Source: Angiostrongylus vasorum (lineage: Eukaryota > Nematoda > Chromadorea > Rhabditida > Metastrongylidae). From it: DNA of 64,000 nucleotides. Both the position numbers and the translations under genes were made by a program. Each line of letters opens with the position of its first letter. Position 1 is the first letter of the stretch. This document shows, in pieces, positions 37,401 through 50,500 of this stretch. A model generated the notes under the pieces. That model did not search any database and was not told where the DNA came from. It worked only from the letters and a program-made list of their open reading frames with translations. The DNA is taken from positions 437,001-501,000 of the forward strand of contig JADANN010000442.1 in the NCBI GenBank assembly GCA_018806985.1, read 5' to 3'.

Positions 37401-40400
37401 CGAGTAGTAATTTAAAACATTGAAAACTCACCTTGAGTTCTGCGCATTGCTTTTCGAGTTGTTCTTTTGCTCTTTCGAGAATCGCTATAGTGTTCTGCGC
37501 TTTCTCAAGGTCAACGATCAGCACCTCGACTTCAGATTGCAGACGACTCTTTGCCTTCTCCAGCTGACTAATTTTCTGCAGCATTATCTCGATCTGCTCT
37601 TCGTATTCGGCCTGCTTCTGCAGCATCTTCTTACGGAGATCTTCTACTTCTTCATGATGGAGAGCGACCTATGGTACATAAATATGAGGAAACGTTTTCA
37701 CTGACGACATCTATGCCCAAACATCTCACAGAGCGTCGTTTACATCATAGCATTATCGGAATAAAGTCTGAAACATACCTCAGCGTCGAACTTACTCTTC
37801 CACTGGGTGATTTCAGTGTTCGCCAGGTTCAACTTGTGTTCAGCATCTGAACGAGCCGCAGACTCCTCATCAAGTGCCGTACGTACAGAGTCGAGCTCCA
37901 GTTGTACCTGGTGTAGCTGTGACTGAAGCTGTGAGCGCTCCTTAAAATACAAATTAAATTATAAGCATTAAAAGTATCTTTCTTGTTCTGCATGTCTTTT
38001 TCTTCACTTGGAATCAAGCGGATTTTATCTGCAAGCATAGTTTGATCGCGCTATTTTCTTAGTCGATTTGTACTTCAAGGGAATCCAAGAAATAGTGATT
38101 TTTGTTGCTTTTTCTCATTGATATAAGATCTGTTTCTCATTCCATGAGCCAGTTGTCGTAATCTTGATAAGATCACATGTCATCACTTAGTTTTGCTTTC
38201 TGCCATTCTTCAACAATCCGGAGCAAAACAATGATGTCAGTGATCAGTACATGACAAAAATTGCAATAAAACTAGTTCCTAATCATACGATTATCGATTT
38301 GCTCAATATTCCAAAAAAGGTTAAAGTTATATTTTCTTGTTGAATAATTGAATAACTGCCGTAGGAAACGGACGCAAGGAGAATGACGCTGTCATGGGGT
38401 CATGCAACTTCAGCGTCTAATTTATAGGTAGGTGGTCACTCGGATACGTATTTGATACTTGATACTTGAACGGCCCGTCCTCACTAGTTGTGCAGAGCCC
38501 AGCATAATCACCATTTTTCGGAGATGTGCTGGTTAAGCCACTGTGGTTCACTGGAATCCCGAGGACAGCCTGGCCAAAGTCTGCCCTAGGTCGTCACCAC
38601 GACAGGCAGTCGCAGCCCTTGTGGATCAGAGGGAGATTTGCCACCATAAGACTTTGATACCAGGACGGTGGTGGGTCCTGGGATTGGTTTTCTCTTAGCT
38701 AGCCTTCCTGATGGAAACGCCGGACTCCTTCTCAGGTTGGGAAACCCTGCCGTGGGGACGAATCTCCGCGCTGTACATCTAAGTCCGACACTCAGGAACA
38801 CCTCCCAGCCATGATGAGGCGGTAAACCGTTGGGAGAGATCACTCGGATACTCATCAAAAAAATCAAAGAGTGAAAATTCCGACTTTTTTCTACAATCTG
38901 ATGACTGGTCATCTATGTTCTTAAGTTGATCTTGTTTGAAATCATGTGGTTTTTACTGTTTTCTATTTGGATGTTTTTTTCGGTGGAGATTTTAGACGTT
39001 GATAAGAAAGTAAATTTTGTAAAAAAAAAGTTATTTCAAGCACAAAATTGAGTGTTCATTCACCTTCAGTAGATATCATGTAGATGAGATGTTCATCAAA
39101 GGTGTATATATTTTGGTTTTATTGTTTATAACCCTATAAAAAAGCCCTGAAAGGAGTCCGTTGAAATGAACGTTTTTAGTTTTATTAGATTATATGGGAA
39201 TTTCCTAGTCAAAAAAAGAGCTGCTACATTAAGTGATTTCCTTCGTGAGGAGTTCTTGCGGTCACGTCTGTTATGAGGAAAAACGTTGTCTCTGATTATT
39301 ACGAGCTAAAGAAGCTGTCGAAGGGCGCGTGTGGCGCAGTGGTTGGAGGCGCCACTGCGACACACACGTGGAATCGATCCCCGCACCCATGGCCCACCAA
39401 GCCTTCCATCCCTCCTGGATCGGCGAATTGGTACCATACTTGTCTGGGAGGATAGCAGCACTGGCTCGATACATCGGTAGGCTACCGCGAGTCATTGTAA
39501 AGGCCAGATATGCATCCAATCACCTCCAACGATACTTAAGTAGTCGAATGCATGGCGCATTCCTCAGGGATTGATCAACGCCGAGAGCTTTATCCTTGAG
39601 CTTTTAAAGAAGCTGTGCATGCTACTCGCTTATTCTGATAACACTGGCTTCATAACGACACTGGCTTCATATTATCAACAGCTCCAGTAAAAATTCTATC
39701 GAATCATTGTAAACAGGCGGAGTTTGGGAAGAAAAATTTACGGGGAACAAAGCCAAGAAGCCACTAGATCCTGAAGAAAGAATATGAAGTTCATGGGAGT
39801 CAATGAACATATCCTTGTAAAGGTAAATCTGTTAAGTACGGAATTATTCTCAAAGTTATCACATGAGTACAACCAGCACTACACAGTATAGTACGATGAC
39901 CTAACTGTGGATATTGTCCCGTCAAGAACAAAAAAAATTGGAGAGTCTCATAGAGATCGGGTGAATGGGTTTCCACTCATACATAATGGGCCATGATCAC
40001 CAGTGTGAGTTGATATCCACCCATGGCAAACGCGTCGAAAAATTAGGTGCTACATGTAGATGATGTAGGCACACGGACTAAGTCGTTGGTTCCTCTCTAT
40101 GTTAAGGAATTACAGATGAATGCAGAGTATAGCTGATAGAGCTTACGTAATTTTGAAGGTTTCTACCCATTCTTAAGTGCCTTGAGTTGTACCAAAACTA
40201 AAAAAGGTAAGACTGCGAATTTGTAGACTCATTAAAAAAATCTTATCATAATAAACTTCTCAACAAGTTCCATGATTATTCCTCTTCAACATTATAGTCC
40301 TAGAGTCCACATTTAAAAAATACAACAAAACTTTGAAGTAATACAAGACTAAAGAAGATTTGCTAACTACTGCAATATACTAGTGCAGTAATTGTTACTA

Positions 40401-43400
40401 AGCGAATCATCACTGCAAGTGCTGTCCTACGACAACACTAGGCATACTTTGAAATTTTACCCATACGATATAGATGAAACTGTATTTGTCGCAAAATGCC
40501 AAGCATTCCTCAATATCGTGCTGGCTCTTGACAAGTTTCCGCAAGTATGTCTTGCATAAAACATTCTTCCCCTTACCCTTTCAGCATCCTCCAAACGGCG
40601 CCTCGCTTCCTCGAGTTGTTGTGCAAGAGTGTATTTCACGTGCTGTAGGTTGTCAAGTTGCACTTTCTGATCATGGACCTCCTGAAAAACAAAGTAGTTC
40701 AGTTAAGCAACAGATTTATATTTTGGGCTTCTGTCCGATTAATAACTCCATTTCGTGCACTATGTACTTCAGTGTGTAAGTCTGTCATTGACCCTCAGCT
40801 GATCTGGTGATTGTTCTGATGTTCGCCCCTCTCCTCCCATCCGATCCTCGTCGCTATCGTCACTATCAAGCATGATGTTATGTGACATCTGACGCTTCCA
40901 ACTCGATGCTCCCCATGCCACTGATCATTCTTATTTTTGCGTAGCGGATAAAATAAATATCATAATGTGACACCAAAGGACGCAAAAGTGCGAAGAAATC
41001 AAACAGCGATAGATACCGAGGAACTCAAAACAACGGAAAGTGCAGATGGCTTTGTTCCCTTACTGATAAGTGACGTTTACCTCTAGATGTGAGCAGTACA
41101 CGTCGGGAGACTTTTTTAACGCATGTGTGCTTTCAGCCACGGAGATTCTGTTTGCTTTTGGTATACTTTACACTTGTGACGTTGAGAGGATATTGTTGAA
41201 ACGATGTGAAGCGGCTGGGAAATGCGACTTCACGATACAGTTGCACTATTATTTGAACACTGCAGAGGTAAAATAACGAGTTTTGGTCATATTGGTGCTT
41301 GCTACCTATTGATACTAAAATGAGTTCTTTGTAAGAGTAGAATCGCTAAATTAACCTTTAGAAGGTCGTTGTTTTCAGCTTGAAGGCGTTGACGCTGCTG
41401 AGCGAGATCGTTCACATGTCTGTTAAGATCTTCAACCTAAATTAGCAACTGATTTGAGCTTTACGGAAAAAAGCAGAGCGAATAGCTAACCCACTTTATT
41501 GGACAGCTCAACAGTCTGAGCTTCGAATCGTTCAGCAGCTTTCTCAGCAGCATGCTATAAAGCGAACATTTACTTATTGCAGGGACTTAAAAGGCTCTCA
41601 TAATAACAAATGAAATTAAGCCAGAAATGCAACAGTTACTAGAACACTAAGAAAGTGGACCGGGAATCGACTGAGACTAGAGTTAGGTATGAGGCAGATT
41701 AGTAGTGGAGAAATGCAGTTAAGTAAAAAAATCCGAATATGCCATTCTTTGTTAAACAGCTTTCTTCTTTCAGATAGACTAATACTTCAATTGTGCTATA
41801 TTCCCCTGATAAGTCTTGCTGTAACTGAAATCAGTAGTTCATTCCTAACACGAAGTATATTGGAAACGAGTCGTAATGCCAGGAAGATAATTCTAATCAT
41901 TTCCATGCATTCCACGATCGGGTCATTGCAGTCTAGTCTTTCAGTTTATCTGTAGTACGTTCCCGGTTGGCAATAGTGATTTGTGTATGTGTATGAATGT
42001 GGGGGGTTGTTTTTGAGACCAAGTCTAGTGTAAGATCGCCGCCTGCGCTTTACACCACACAGCATTGCCAACGGCTTAGATTCGTACGTATACTAAGAAA
42101 CGTTATCCAACCAGTGAATTTCAACAGGAAATTCTCTCTTAACCTCAGATTTACAGCAGTGTTCTAAAGAAAAATCATCAGCATACTGAGAACTAGTCGC
42201 TTCAGTTAAAGAGGTCATATGCTGATTATTTGGTGCCGGATGTTTCACAAGGGTTCTTGAAGATTCCTATTCCATTGAATAGTGGTGAACAACGGATGAA
42301 ATTTCATGGGAACAATGCTATCTCTTAAAACAATCGTTTTCGACAGGAAATTTCTTTTCAACCTAACGCGACGATTTCCTATACGTTGTTGAACATCAAA
42401 AAAATTGTTTGTCAGATGTCATCTTAGATGTTCAGCGGCAATAAATTCGCTTTTACTGGTTGGCATAATGCCATAATGTCATAATGCCTCGTTGTTCGTA
42501 TGATTCGAAGTGACCGGTGTCTTAGTTGAAGAGGAATAATGAGTGCCGATTATGGTAAAGATTAGGGGCATGTTTTGCCTTGGCAATAAGCTTTAGCTCT
42601 TCTCGATAAAGTCGATAGAGGGAAGTTTAGTGTGATGACACAAAATATTTGCGTTTGCGAAAGCAGTGTGGGTGCAACTTTGAATACGTAGATATTTCGT
42701 GTAGAAAATGGTTGCTAAGTAGTCGTTACCGTATCAACAAGGAGCTCGGGAAATGTAACCAACTGGAGGGGCTAGTTCTTAGACGAATGCAGGCTTCTTC
42801 AGTGTATTGCAATCTCATAAAGTAGCTTCAACCTTATCGCATACTGTACATCAGATTCAAGTTGTCAAATACGCTGATATGAAGCATGGTGTGTAAAGAA
42901 CTCTGAGAATTCTTTGACTGCTCTGCCATCTTTCACTAAGACCATTTTCTGGATGTATGGATTCTACAATGTGAATGTTTTTTTTCAAACGCTTGAAAAT
43001 GGATAGATATGAGATGGTAACTTTGAAAGTTTTTCGTCATCTATTCAAGAAGCTTCAAAACTGTAACCAAAATTCCTTCCAACAATCCGTTACTTTTTTA
43101 TCCACTAAGAAGAAGAAGAAGTGAAAAATTGCCGTTATAAACTACCAAAGGCAAATAGATGAACGAAGATTAACAAAAGTCTCAAGTCAAAAGCTCCATG
43201 TTAGATGTTCTGGCTTTGAAAACAGATAACCTCTAAGCGCTCGAAAGTATTTGTAGGCGTTCTTGGACGAGTTTTTGCGATTGTTTGCCCGGTTTTGAGT
43301 GCAATAGTAAATATGACACTCTCAACGATGCCGACAGAATAATTGTCATCGCTTTATCGATTTTTAAATTCAGACGATAACTGGTGGGCAGAAAACACTC

Positions 43401-46400
43401 TACGGTTTAATGGTCAGAAAACGCTTCCATTTTTTTTCACGCTAATCTATTTGTTGGATTTTCCAATGGGTCACTGGAAGAAACGAGCCAGGAAAACTGA
43501 ATTTCCAGAGAGACGACTGGGATTATTTGAAGGAAATGTGAAGACAATATTTGTCTTTTGCAATTGCAATGTTTAGTTCTGGATGAGGATGGCATTATTG
43601 CGACCAATGTGATGGTCTGTTCAGGTATGACAGTTGGACGCATTGGATAGAATTCCAATGTAAAGACGTCATAAGCCTCAACAGTAGTGTTTTTCTCACC
43701 ATCAAGGCCTTCGCTATGTGAACAAATGACATCGGACGGAGGTGGATGAGTAATCAGAGAGAGAGCAACTGGTTCGTATCAAGCAGCACTACCCCCGACA
43801 GACACTGCTCAAGGAATGCTGATGACATGGAGGAGTTTAATCGGGCATAATTTCCTTTAAAAGTGCTTGGAAACACTCGACTCCGAATCGGTATCTTAGT
43901 AAGACAAGCCTTAGAAGGGAAAATCAATAGCGAATTGACTAATTAGTCAGAGGTAAGCAGTACCTCTTAGACATTCTGTCAAATTTCTAGATGCTGTTCT
44001 TTAAATTATGGGGCAGAGTGTCATTTTTAATCAGTGCTGTGTCTCAGTCAATGCGTTGTCGACAGCTATCATTGGAACCGTAAAAAAAATAATGAACGGA
44101 TGAGTACTGTGCTGCGACTTGGAGTTACGGTAAACGCCAACTTGTAACCTATTCATAAACGTTCTTTTTACGAATACTTCTGCGTTTCTATACTGAATGC
44201 GAGTGATATTCAAGAACGGAACATATTTTCAGTGATGGCGCTGGCGGTGGTGGCTAATCCTCAAGGCTCAATAGCTCTTTACTAGCTTGCTAAAATAGGC
44301 AGTCACTGGCAGCCATCTAATTTCGGTCGAAAACAAAGTAAGCAGCTGTTAGCCATGGTCAAAGTGACGATGCCAACAAATTCAGCATGGAAAAAAAGGA
44401 GAAATAGCTTAACTTCGCGACTGAGTTCAGAACTTTGTACAGATGTTCGAGTGATGGTTTCGTACATGTTGCTTTTATGGGATTATAAGATATCAATTTT
44501 CAAAGCACGATTGGTTCCCCGATTTCAGAGGCCTTTAGATGTCCATAGAGGGCGTTGCACATAATCTACATAACTGTATATATCAGTGATAGTGATAAAA
44601 TTACCGGATCTACTACGGAGTCCTGTTTTTTTATTTTCTTACTACTATTTGGTGTGATTTAAATTTTCAATGCTTATTTGACTTAAGGAAAGCAGCGAAA
44701 GTGGAAGAGAGTGATGAAAAGGGCGAGAGAGTGAACGCGAGGAAATAAGAGCGAGGTAGTGGTTTGAGAGAATGAATAACAGAGAGAAAAGGACGAGAAA
44801 GGAAAGAAATATGGATGATGAAGACGAATGAGACAGCCGTACCTTGTCCTTCTGGACCTGGTCGATGGTGGCAGTCAATTCAATAACTTCGTGCTGTAGA
44901 CGCTGGCGTTCACGGTCAATCCTGAAATTTGCAACAATAAAGAACCCTTAACCGTTTCCCGATTAAAATAACGTAAATGTAGCTGGTTTTTTCATAAATC
45001 ATAAGTTTTGATCTCCATTGTGTAACCAGTAAAGCAGATTTGCTTTGTTGCCTTGGATCAAAATCAAAGTGACTGTAAAGTAATTGCGTTATTGCCCCGT
45101 ACCACTGCGCTTATCACACTACTCATTACGAGATTTTCTTTGTGAACAAAGTTAATCGAAAAAAAAACGATGGCAACGCACTTTTTTGGATTTCAACTAC
45201 GTAAAAAAATATGTAACAGAAGTTTTCCCGAATGGATCGTCATTGTAGAAATCGCTTACTGGCGGAAATGTTTTGTTGGCCAAGAAAAAAAAATCGTTTT
45301 CTTCCAAGTCTGGAGACATGCCACTACGACGACGACGTAATGCTCTTCCAACATTTGCACTCTAAGCGAACTTTTTGTTTTCGTTATGGGTTAGTTCTTC
45401 AACATAGAGGAGAAGTACACGTTAATTGACCGTGTGCAGCAAATCTTCTGGTTTAGCGATGAAGTGAAAGGAAACGTATAAGAATCCATAACCACCACAT
45501 AGCTCTAGTATCAGGACTAAAGGATTTTTCCTCTGTTTTCCCCCTTCTCTTCCCGCTTGTTTGTGGCTCCTTGCTCATTAGAATTCATATGAATTGCGAT
45601 GGTTTACACAACTTCTCAAAATTCAGCTGTTGTGCTGGCTGTTTCAGCTCACAAACATCCCCGAGAGTCTAAGGATGGAAGCTTACATATTATTCAAATT
45701 TGGGAATGTTGTTGTCCACCACGAACACCTTTCTATTTCGTTGAAAAATTTCTCCTCAGAGTATTCTATCTTTCCAAGTTGTCACAGAAATCCTCTGCTC
45801 TCCGATGCAGAACTAGCGTCTCGTTAGTGAGAGAGCAGTTATCACAACGAAGCATGATTGTGTAAAGAGCCCCGGCAGCGGCTGCGGCAATTCCTAACAT
45901 TATGAAACCATCCCATAATACTGGATGATCCATATTCGAAAAAAATCGTGAGATGGACGAAGTCGTACCAGAAAGTAGGGAGGAAAGAAGGTAGAGGCTC
46001 ACTTCGCGTTTTTCTTCTGTAGTTGTTCAACTTGATCCTGATAGTCAAGGCAGGCATCCTGGTGTTTCTTACGCAACACGTTCATCGCATCCTCGGATTC
46101 AAGTTGTGATTCTTCGAGGAGCTTACGTAGTTTAATCAGCTCTCCTTCGCGTTTACGATTCGATTCAATCTGTAAAACACAATTTATCGATTTATTTATT
46201 GCTAACTGGTCAACAATGCTAGCTGTCTTGTGCGATTACGAAAGCTATGACGTTTCTATCTGCTATTGATAGTTAATGAAATAAGATTTTCTTTCTTGGA
46301 AACAAAGAGTCTCTATACCCAAAACAAAAACGTAATAAAGGGCAATAGGCCAGAATTTAATGATAATTTGGTACTAATATTGTTCAAAGGTATAAATTCT

Positions 46401-47216
46401 TGCCAAATCACAATCATTAAACGAACAAGTGTAGTTTTGCTCACCTAAAACTTAATAATTCAAAGGTAACTACCACTTACTTCGGTGAAAACGTGCTCAT
46501 GAGTAGATAATATTTAATTCGTATCCAATATACCTGGCTATCGGTTGTTCCTTCAGCATCTTCGAGACGATCAGTAAGGGCTATGAGTTGCACGCTGAGA
46601 TCGGCACGTTCGCGTTCAATCTGAATTTCAAGGGTTAAACGTTGCTATAGTTATTAGTTATTATATTAGTTTTGCTTTTTTTATGGTTCTATACTAATTT
46701 CTGGGAAGTGACATTAAGTAATTTCTCGGAACTCGTTCTACGCGAAATGAGTTGCCCTAATAAGAGATGAAAAGAGTTCTTCTAGAACGATCAAGGGCTG
46801 ATTGACTTGAAGCAGAATTTTCAACTCGTGAAAAACTGACTCGGTTTCTAAGTTCACGTTCGGATTCGAGGTCTTCCTGGAGGAGTCGGATCTTATCCTG
46901 AAATCAACAGAACAGTCTATAAAGTTGAAAATTGCTGAGGAGCACTTGTGGATGCTGCGAAGTAAACTCTGTAAGCATAGATTAATATCTGATCCCCCCT
47001 GCGCAAAACATCGTCATTGTCACCTCTCTACATCTGGAAAGAGTACTGCAAATGGTAACTAGTTGGTGCAACGGTAAAGGAGGAACCGACCTCAAGACGA
47101 GTGAGCGAACCAAGGTCAGCGACAGACATACTGCCAAACGGAGCACCGAAGGCGCTCATCGATGGTGACTTGTAGACAGCAGCTTGCGACGGAGATCTGT
47201 ACAAGTTAGCAGACAT
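34455..47216 (-). CDS. unc-15: Paramyosin, complete, 19 exons
   Basis: Exons: 47091-47216, 46841-46897, 46534-46620, 46003-46169, 44843-44921, 41495-41554, 41356-41436, 40577-40681, 37779-37940, 37432-37668, 37214-37361, 36884-36999, 36408-36599, 36073-36279, 35752-35949, 35414-35551, 35047-35334, 34820-34975, 34455-34481. All phases close, giving about 876 residues; the family is about 870-880. The head is non-helical with two Y-K/R-SPS motifs (LYRSPS, VYKSPS). [19 protein letters not shown] starts an unbroken alpha-helical coiled-coil rod rich in E, K, R, Q and L, and the short tail ends VYVMEDDY. Paramyosin forms the core of invertebrate thick filaments under myosin; unc-15 in C. elegans is the reference. 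In helminths it is also a known antigen. The exon at 35752 needs a GC donor. Large introns (2.6 and 3.3 kb) interrupt the 5' half. Nothing looks broken. Confidence 0.97.
38463..38850 (-). repeat. Repeat family B copy in a paramyosin intron
   Basis: Reversed full-length copy: the plus strand starts ACTTGAACGGCCCGTCCTCA and ends ATGAGGCGGTAAACCG. Sense to paramyosin. A box B-like AGATTCGTCCCC lies about 55 bases into the unit when read in its own direction; that promoter reading is weak. Confidence 0.6.
39323..39598 (+). mobile_element. SINE family A copy, well preserved
   Basis: Plus strand, in the 2.6-kb paramyosin intron, antisense to the gene. Head GTGTGGCGCAGTGGTTGGAG, box B-like GGAATCGATCCCC, body, tail GGGATTGATCAACGCCGAGA then GCTTTATCCTT. 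This is the clearest copy to use as a family model (about 275 bp). Confidence 0.65.
41555..44842. other. Paramyosin 3.3-kb intron
   Basis: Lies between the exons 44843-44921 and 41495-41554. Apart from a purine-rich patch at 44690-44830 I recognise no repeat or gene in it. It is the longest paramyosin intron and is free of the SINEs that crowd other introns. Confidence 0.5.
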
Positions 47217-47587
47217 GACGAACGGTTGATTCGATAAGGGACACTGGATGTGTTGAGCGGTGGCGAATTGTGGGGCTAGAGCGCACGCTATACGCTATGC
47301 CGACTGACGACGGATGCTGGCTGCTTGACTGGCGCCGGGGCTACTGAGACGACGATCCAGGCCGTACCCGCTGTAAAGCTCAAATCCCGAAATATCCTCG
47401 TTCGCGGTGCTTCCTCCCCCCCACACACCGTGTCCTCGCTGCCAGTGGTCTCCTCCCACTCGGAAGGAGATCGCCATGAAAGCTGCCTCTGCGTCTCCCG
47501 TGACTCTGTTGGCACCTCCTCACTCTGCGCTCTCGCCTCACTCGAGAATTCGCTCCGCCCAACACCATACAAAGACGACTGAATTCC
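47217..47587. promoter_or_regulatory. Candidate shared upstream region between divergent genes
   Basis: Only 371 bp separate the paramyosin ATG (minus, 47216) and the first in-frame ATG of the C2-domain gene (plus, 47588). Any core promoter and 5' UTR of both must lie here, or upstream exons or trans-splicing must exist further out. I see no clear TATA box. The stretch is GC-richer than the introns around it, and several overlapping open frames in it look like composition effects. Distance is seen; promoter function is inferred. Confidence 0.4.
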
Positions 47588-50500
47588 ATGAATCAGCGAC
47601 GCAACACTTCCACGTTTCCCACACTTCTGGAACCTGCTTGCCATCGTCGCCAGCTTCCGCCTACACCCGGATCACAACTGCGTCGGTCGAGCAGTCCTAG
47701 GATACTTCCGACCCCACCACCAATTTCTCCTCTTTCTCCAGAATGTCATTCTCCATCAGCAACCCATTTGCAGCGAAGAGCTTCCGGTAGAATCTTACCT
47801 AAACCACCCATTGAGGACTGGTCAACGCCAATACAGACGTCTTCACCACCTATTGTTACACCTGATCCAATTTCGGAGCCATCAACGGACGTTCTTGAAT
47901 CGCCACTGATACAGCGTATCGGCGATTTTGAATCGCTAGACCACAGTACGCCTGATGGCAACCGCTCGCAATCGTCGTCACTTTCACCGTCCATTGAGCA
48001 GGTAAGACGACAAACATGGAAACTGTCGCCGTTTCTTCTGAAAGTTACCATAGGAGACTGAGAGTAAACAGAACTATTAGAGTAATGCACGTGAGATAAG
48101 CGTCACACGCTTCCTAGTGGAGTTTTTTTTTGTATTTTCTCTATCTTTCGTGGATGTGAAACCCTAACCGATAAATGAGCTGTGTGAGATGATGGAAACG
48201 ACGTCCTCATCCTATTCTGATTATCACGAGAACGTTTTTTCTCTGATGTGAAAATAATGTGCTTTCGTCGCGATTAACTTCCGCATCGCCAACGCCCCGT
48301 AATTCTTGAGTAGTACACGTGTGCAGTGCACAATTCATCTACTATAAAACCACAGTGCTCTGATATTTTTCTCATTTTGCACTGTTTTAAATCTCTTTGG
48401 CGCCTATGAAAAACTTCCATTCTACTTATTAAAGGGAGCGTGAAAAGTGTAGTTAAAGTGCGTCTTAATGAGCTAGAGCGGATTTTCTTACTGTATTTAC
48501 AATTATCCGAGTTTTTCAACCACTGAAATGTCTCTTACTATGATTTTAGCTATTGAAAATGCAATTTTTTTTCGAAAGTGGGTATTTTGTTTTCAAAGAG
48601 TTCGAATTCCGAAGTAGGAAAGACCCGTCATCAAAGCGGCTTTTTTCATAGGTCTGGAATTTGTGTTTGTAAATGATGGACGTGAGCCACTTCCTTTCAA
48701 TTAAGAGCCTGATTCTTGATGTCTGGTCTTTTGGTGTAAGCTCTAAACTTTAATCACCTGGGTGTATATTTTTCCTTTTCCTTTTCCACCGCATCCATTA
48801 TCTCTTTTTTTGAATGTTAGCCTTCAGCAAAAATTTGTTTTCCGTTTTGTTGCGTAGATCTTTGCATGGATAGAGAAGTATTATTGATTACGATGATGTA
48901 CGGGCGGTTTTTCACTTGATGGCAACGTCGTTAGTGATTTACGCTGTCAACGAGCTTCCTTTGAGGTAAATAACAAGTTTATCGATTCGAATTCCACAGA
49001 TTCTCTTTTGGTCGGAAACAATCATTTTTTCAAACATTAAGTTTGTATGGTTTTTCACAGCAAGAAATCTTTCTGCGTAATAGCCGTTGAGAGTAGTGAA
49101 CGTATGGTGGACAATGTTGGTTCATTTGTTCTGACCACCAAATTGCTAGTTTAGAAGTGCAGCTCAAAGAGTTCGTGCTGACATTCGTCCATTCTTCGTA
49201 ATGATTAGGCGGTATTGAAGTTACTTCATTGGGACGATACTCCATTCCGTCGAATTCGATTCGACGTGCTTACGAGGAACCACATCTAAAGGATGAGAGA
49301 CTGTGGGACACTGAACTCGAATCACTGTGAGTCTGAACAGGGCGGAGGCACTAAAACTTTAGCCACAATAAAATTTTCGGAAGCAATCTCGTATAACCTT
49401 AAGAATATAAGAAGATACAAAGCAATGCATTGTTGTTTGATGCTCTCGACTCAGATCATCTACAAACTGCTCCGAAATCTCAGATCTTAACAAGCTGAAA
49501 AGAGCCAAGATGACAACGAAACATGAATGGAACATCTTTCGCAGGTGGGAAATGTCACTGAGCGACTGGCGGCGATTCCCGAGAGTATCGTGACGCGGAA
49601 AATATGCACCTGATGCACGCATGTCACACGAAATGAGGATATCTCCATAAGAGTTAATTGGCTCAATTCCGTTGAAGCATGCGATAGGCATACGACATCG
49701 TAAAGCGGGTAGTTGATTCTGTCATCTTGAAAAAAAGCCGGCCACCTAAAACACCCGTCAACTTCTAAACAGTAAAGTACAACTGAGTGTTTGATGACGT
49801 TCTTTACCGGTATGAATTAGGTTAATCACATGAACTTCCAGTCTCGAAACAATTCTCCTTAAAAGCATGGCAGAAAAATCGATCGCAACGAATTAAGTTG
49901 GTCTAAATTGCATTACCTTTTCAGAAAATGCTCGTTTCGGAGTTTGACACTCATCGATCGGCTTTCCGTATTCGTGGAAAATTGGTTTGAACTCTGCGAA
50001 TTCTATAATAGAATTGATTTGCTGAGGGACTTTTCTTGGCTTTTGTTCCGAGATATACTTCTTGTAATCATTCGGAAAAATCTACACTCCTGCCCCCTTC
50101 CACTGTTCGATTCGTCGAGTCACTAATTTTAAATCTTCCATCCTATTTTCTTCGAAATATTAATGTATACAGTTTTTTTGAGAAGAAAAGACACACCTCG
50201 TACCTCATTGAAAGCACTACTACTGGTTGCACATAAGCGATACATGAAAATATCCGTCGAGTGCTTTTCATGAATATTCCATCCGTTCAGCTATTTGGAT
50301 AGCTTTTAGCAGCATATGGGGATGATTGTGCCGTATTAGAAGCCCAGTGGAAATCTCATTGTGCAAAGTTCTTTAGTGTTTTAGCGAGAATTGGCTGGCA
50401 AAACATTGACGGCATCTCCGAAAAGAATCGACCCATTATGCATTTGTAATGGCGGACTTTGTGAGGGCGTGAAGCATGTTCTCGGTGTGACAACGTGTCG

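Noticed and set aside
39323..39400. tRNA gene at the SINE head
   Set aside because: Box-like motifs are present, but the sequence does not fold as a full tRNA and recurs as part of a 275-bp repeat.
47288..47644. Minus-strand 118-residue open frame overlapping the start of the C2-domain gene
   Set aside because: It lies opposite the Pro/Ser-rich exon and the intergenic gap, has no motif or splice context, and looks like a compositional shadow.
49030..49691. Two minus-strand open frames in the C2 gene's first intron
   Set aside because: No motif, no splice sites in phase, and no similarity I recognise.
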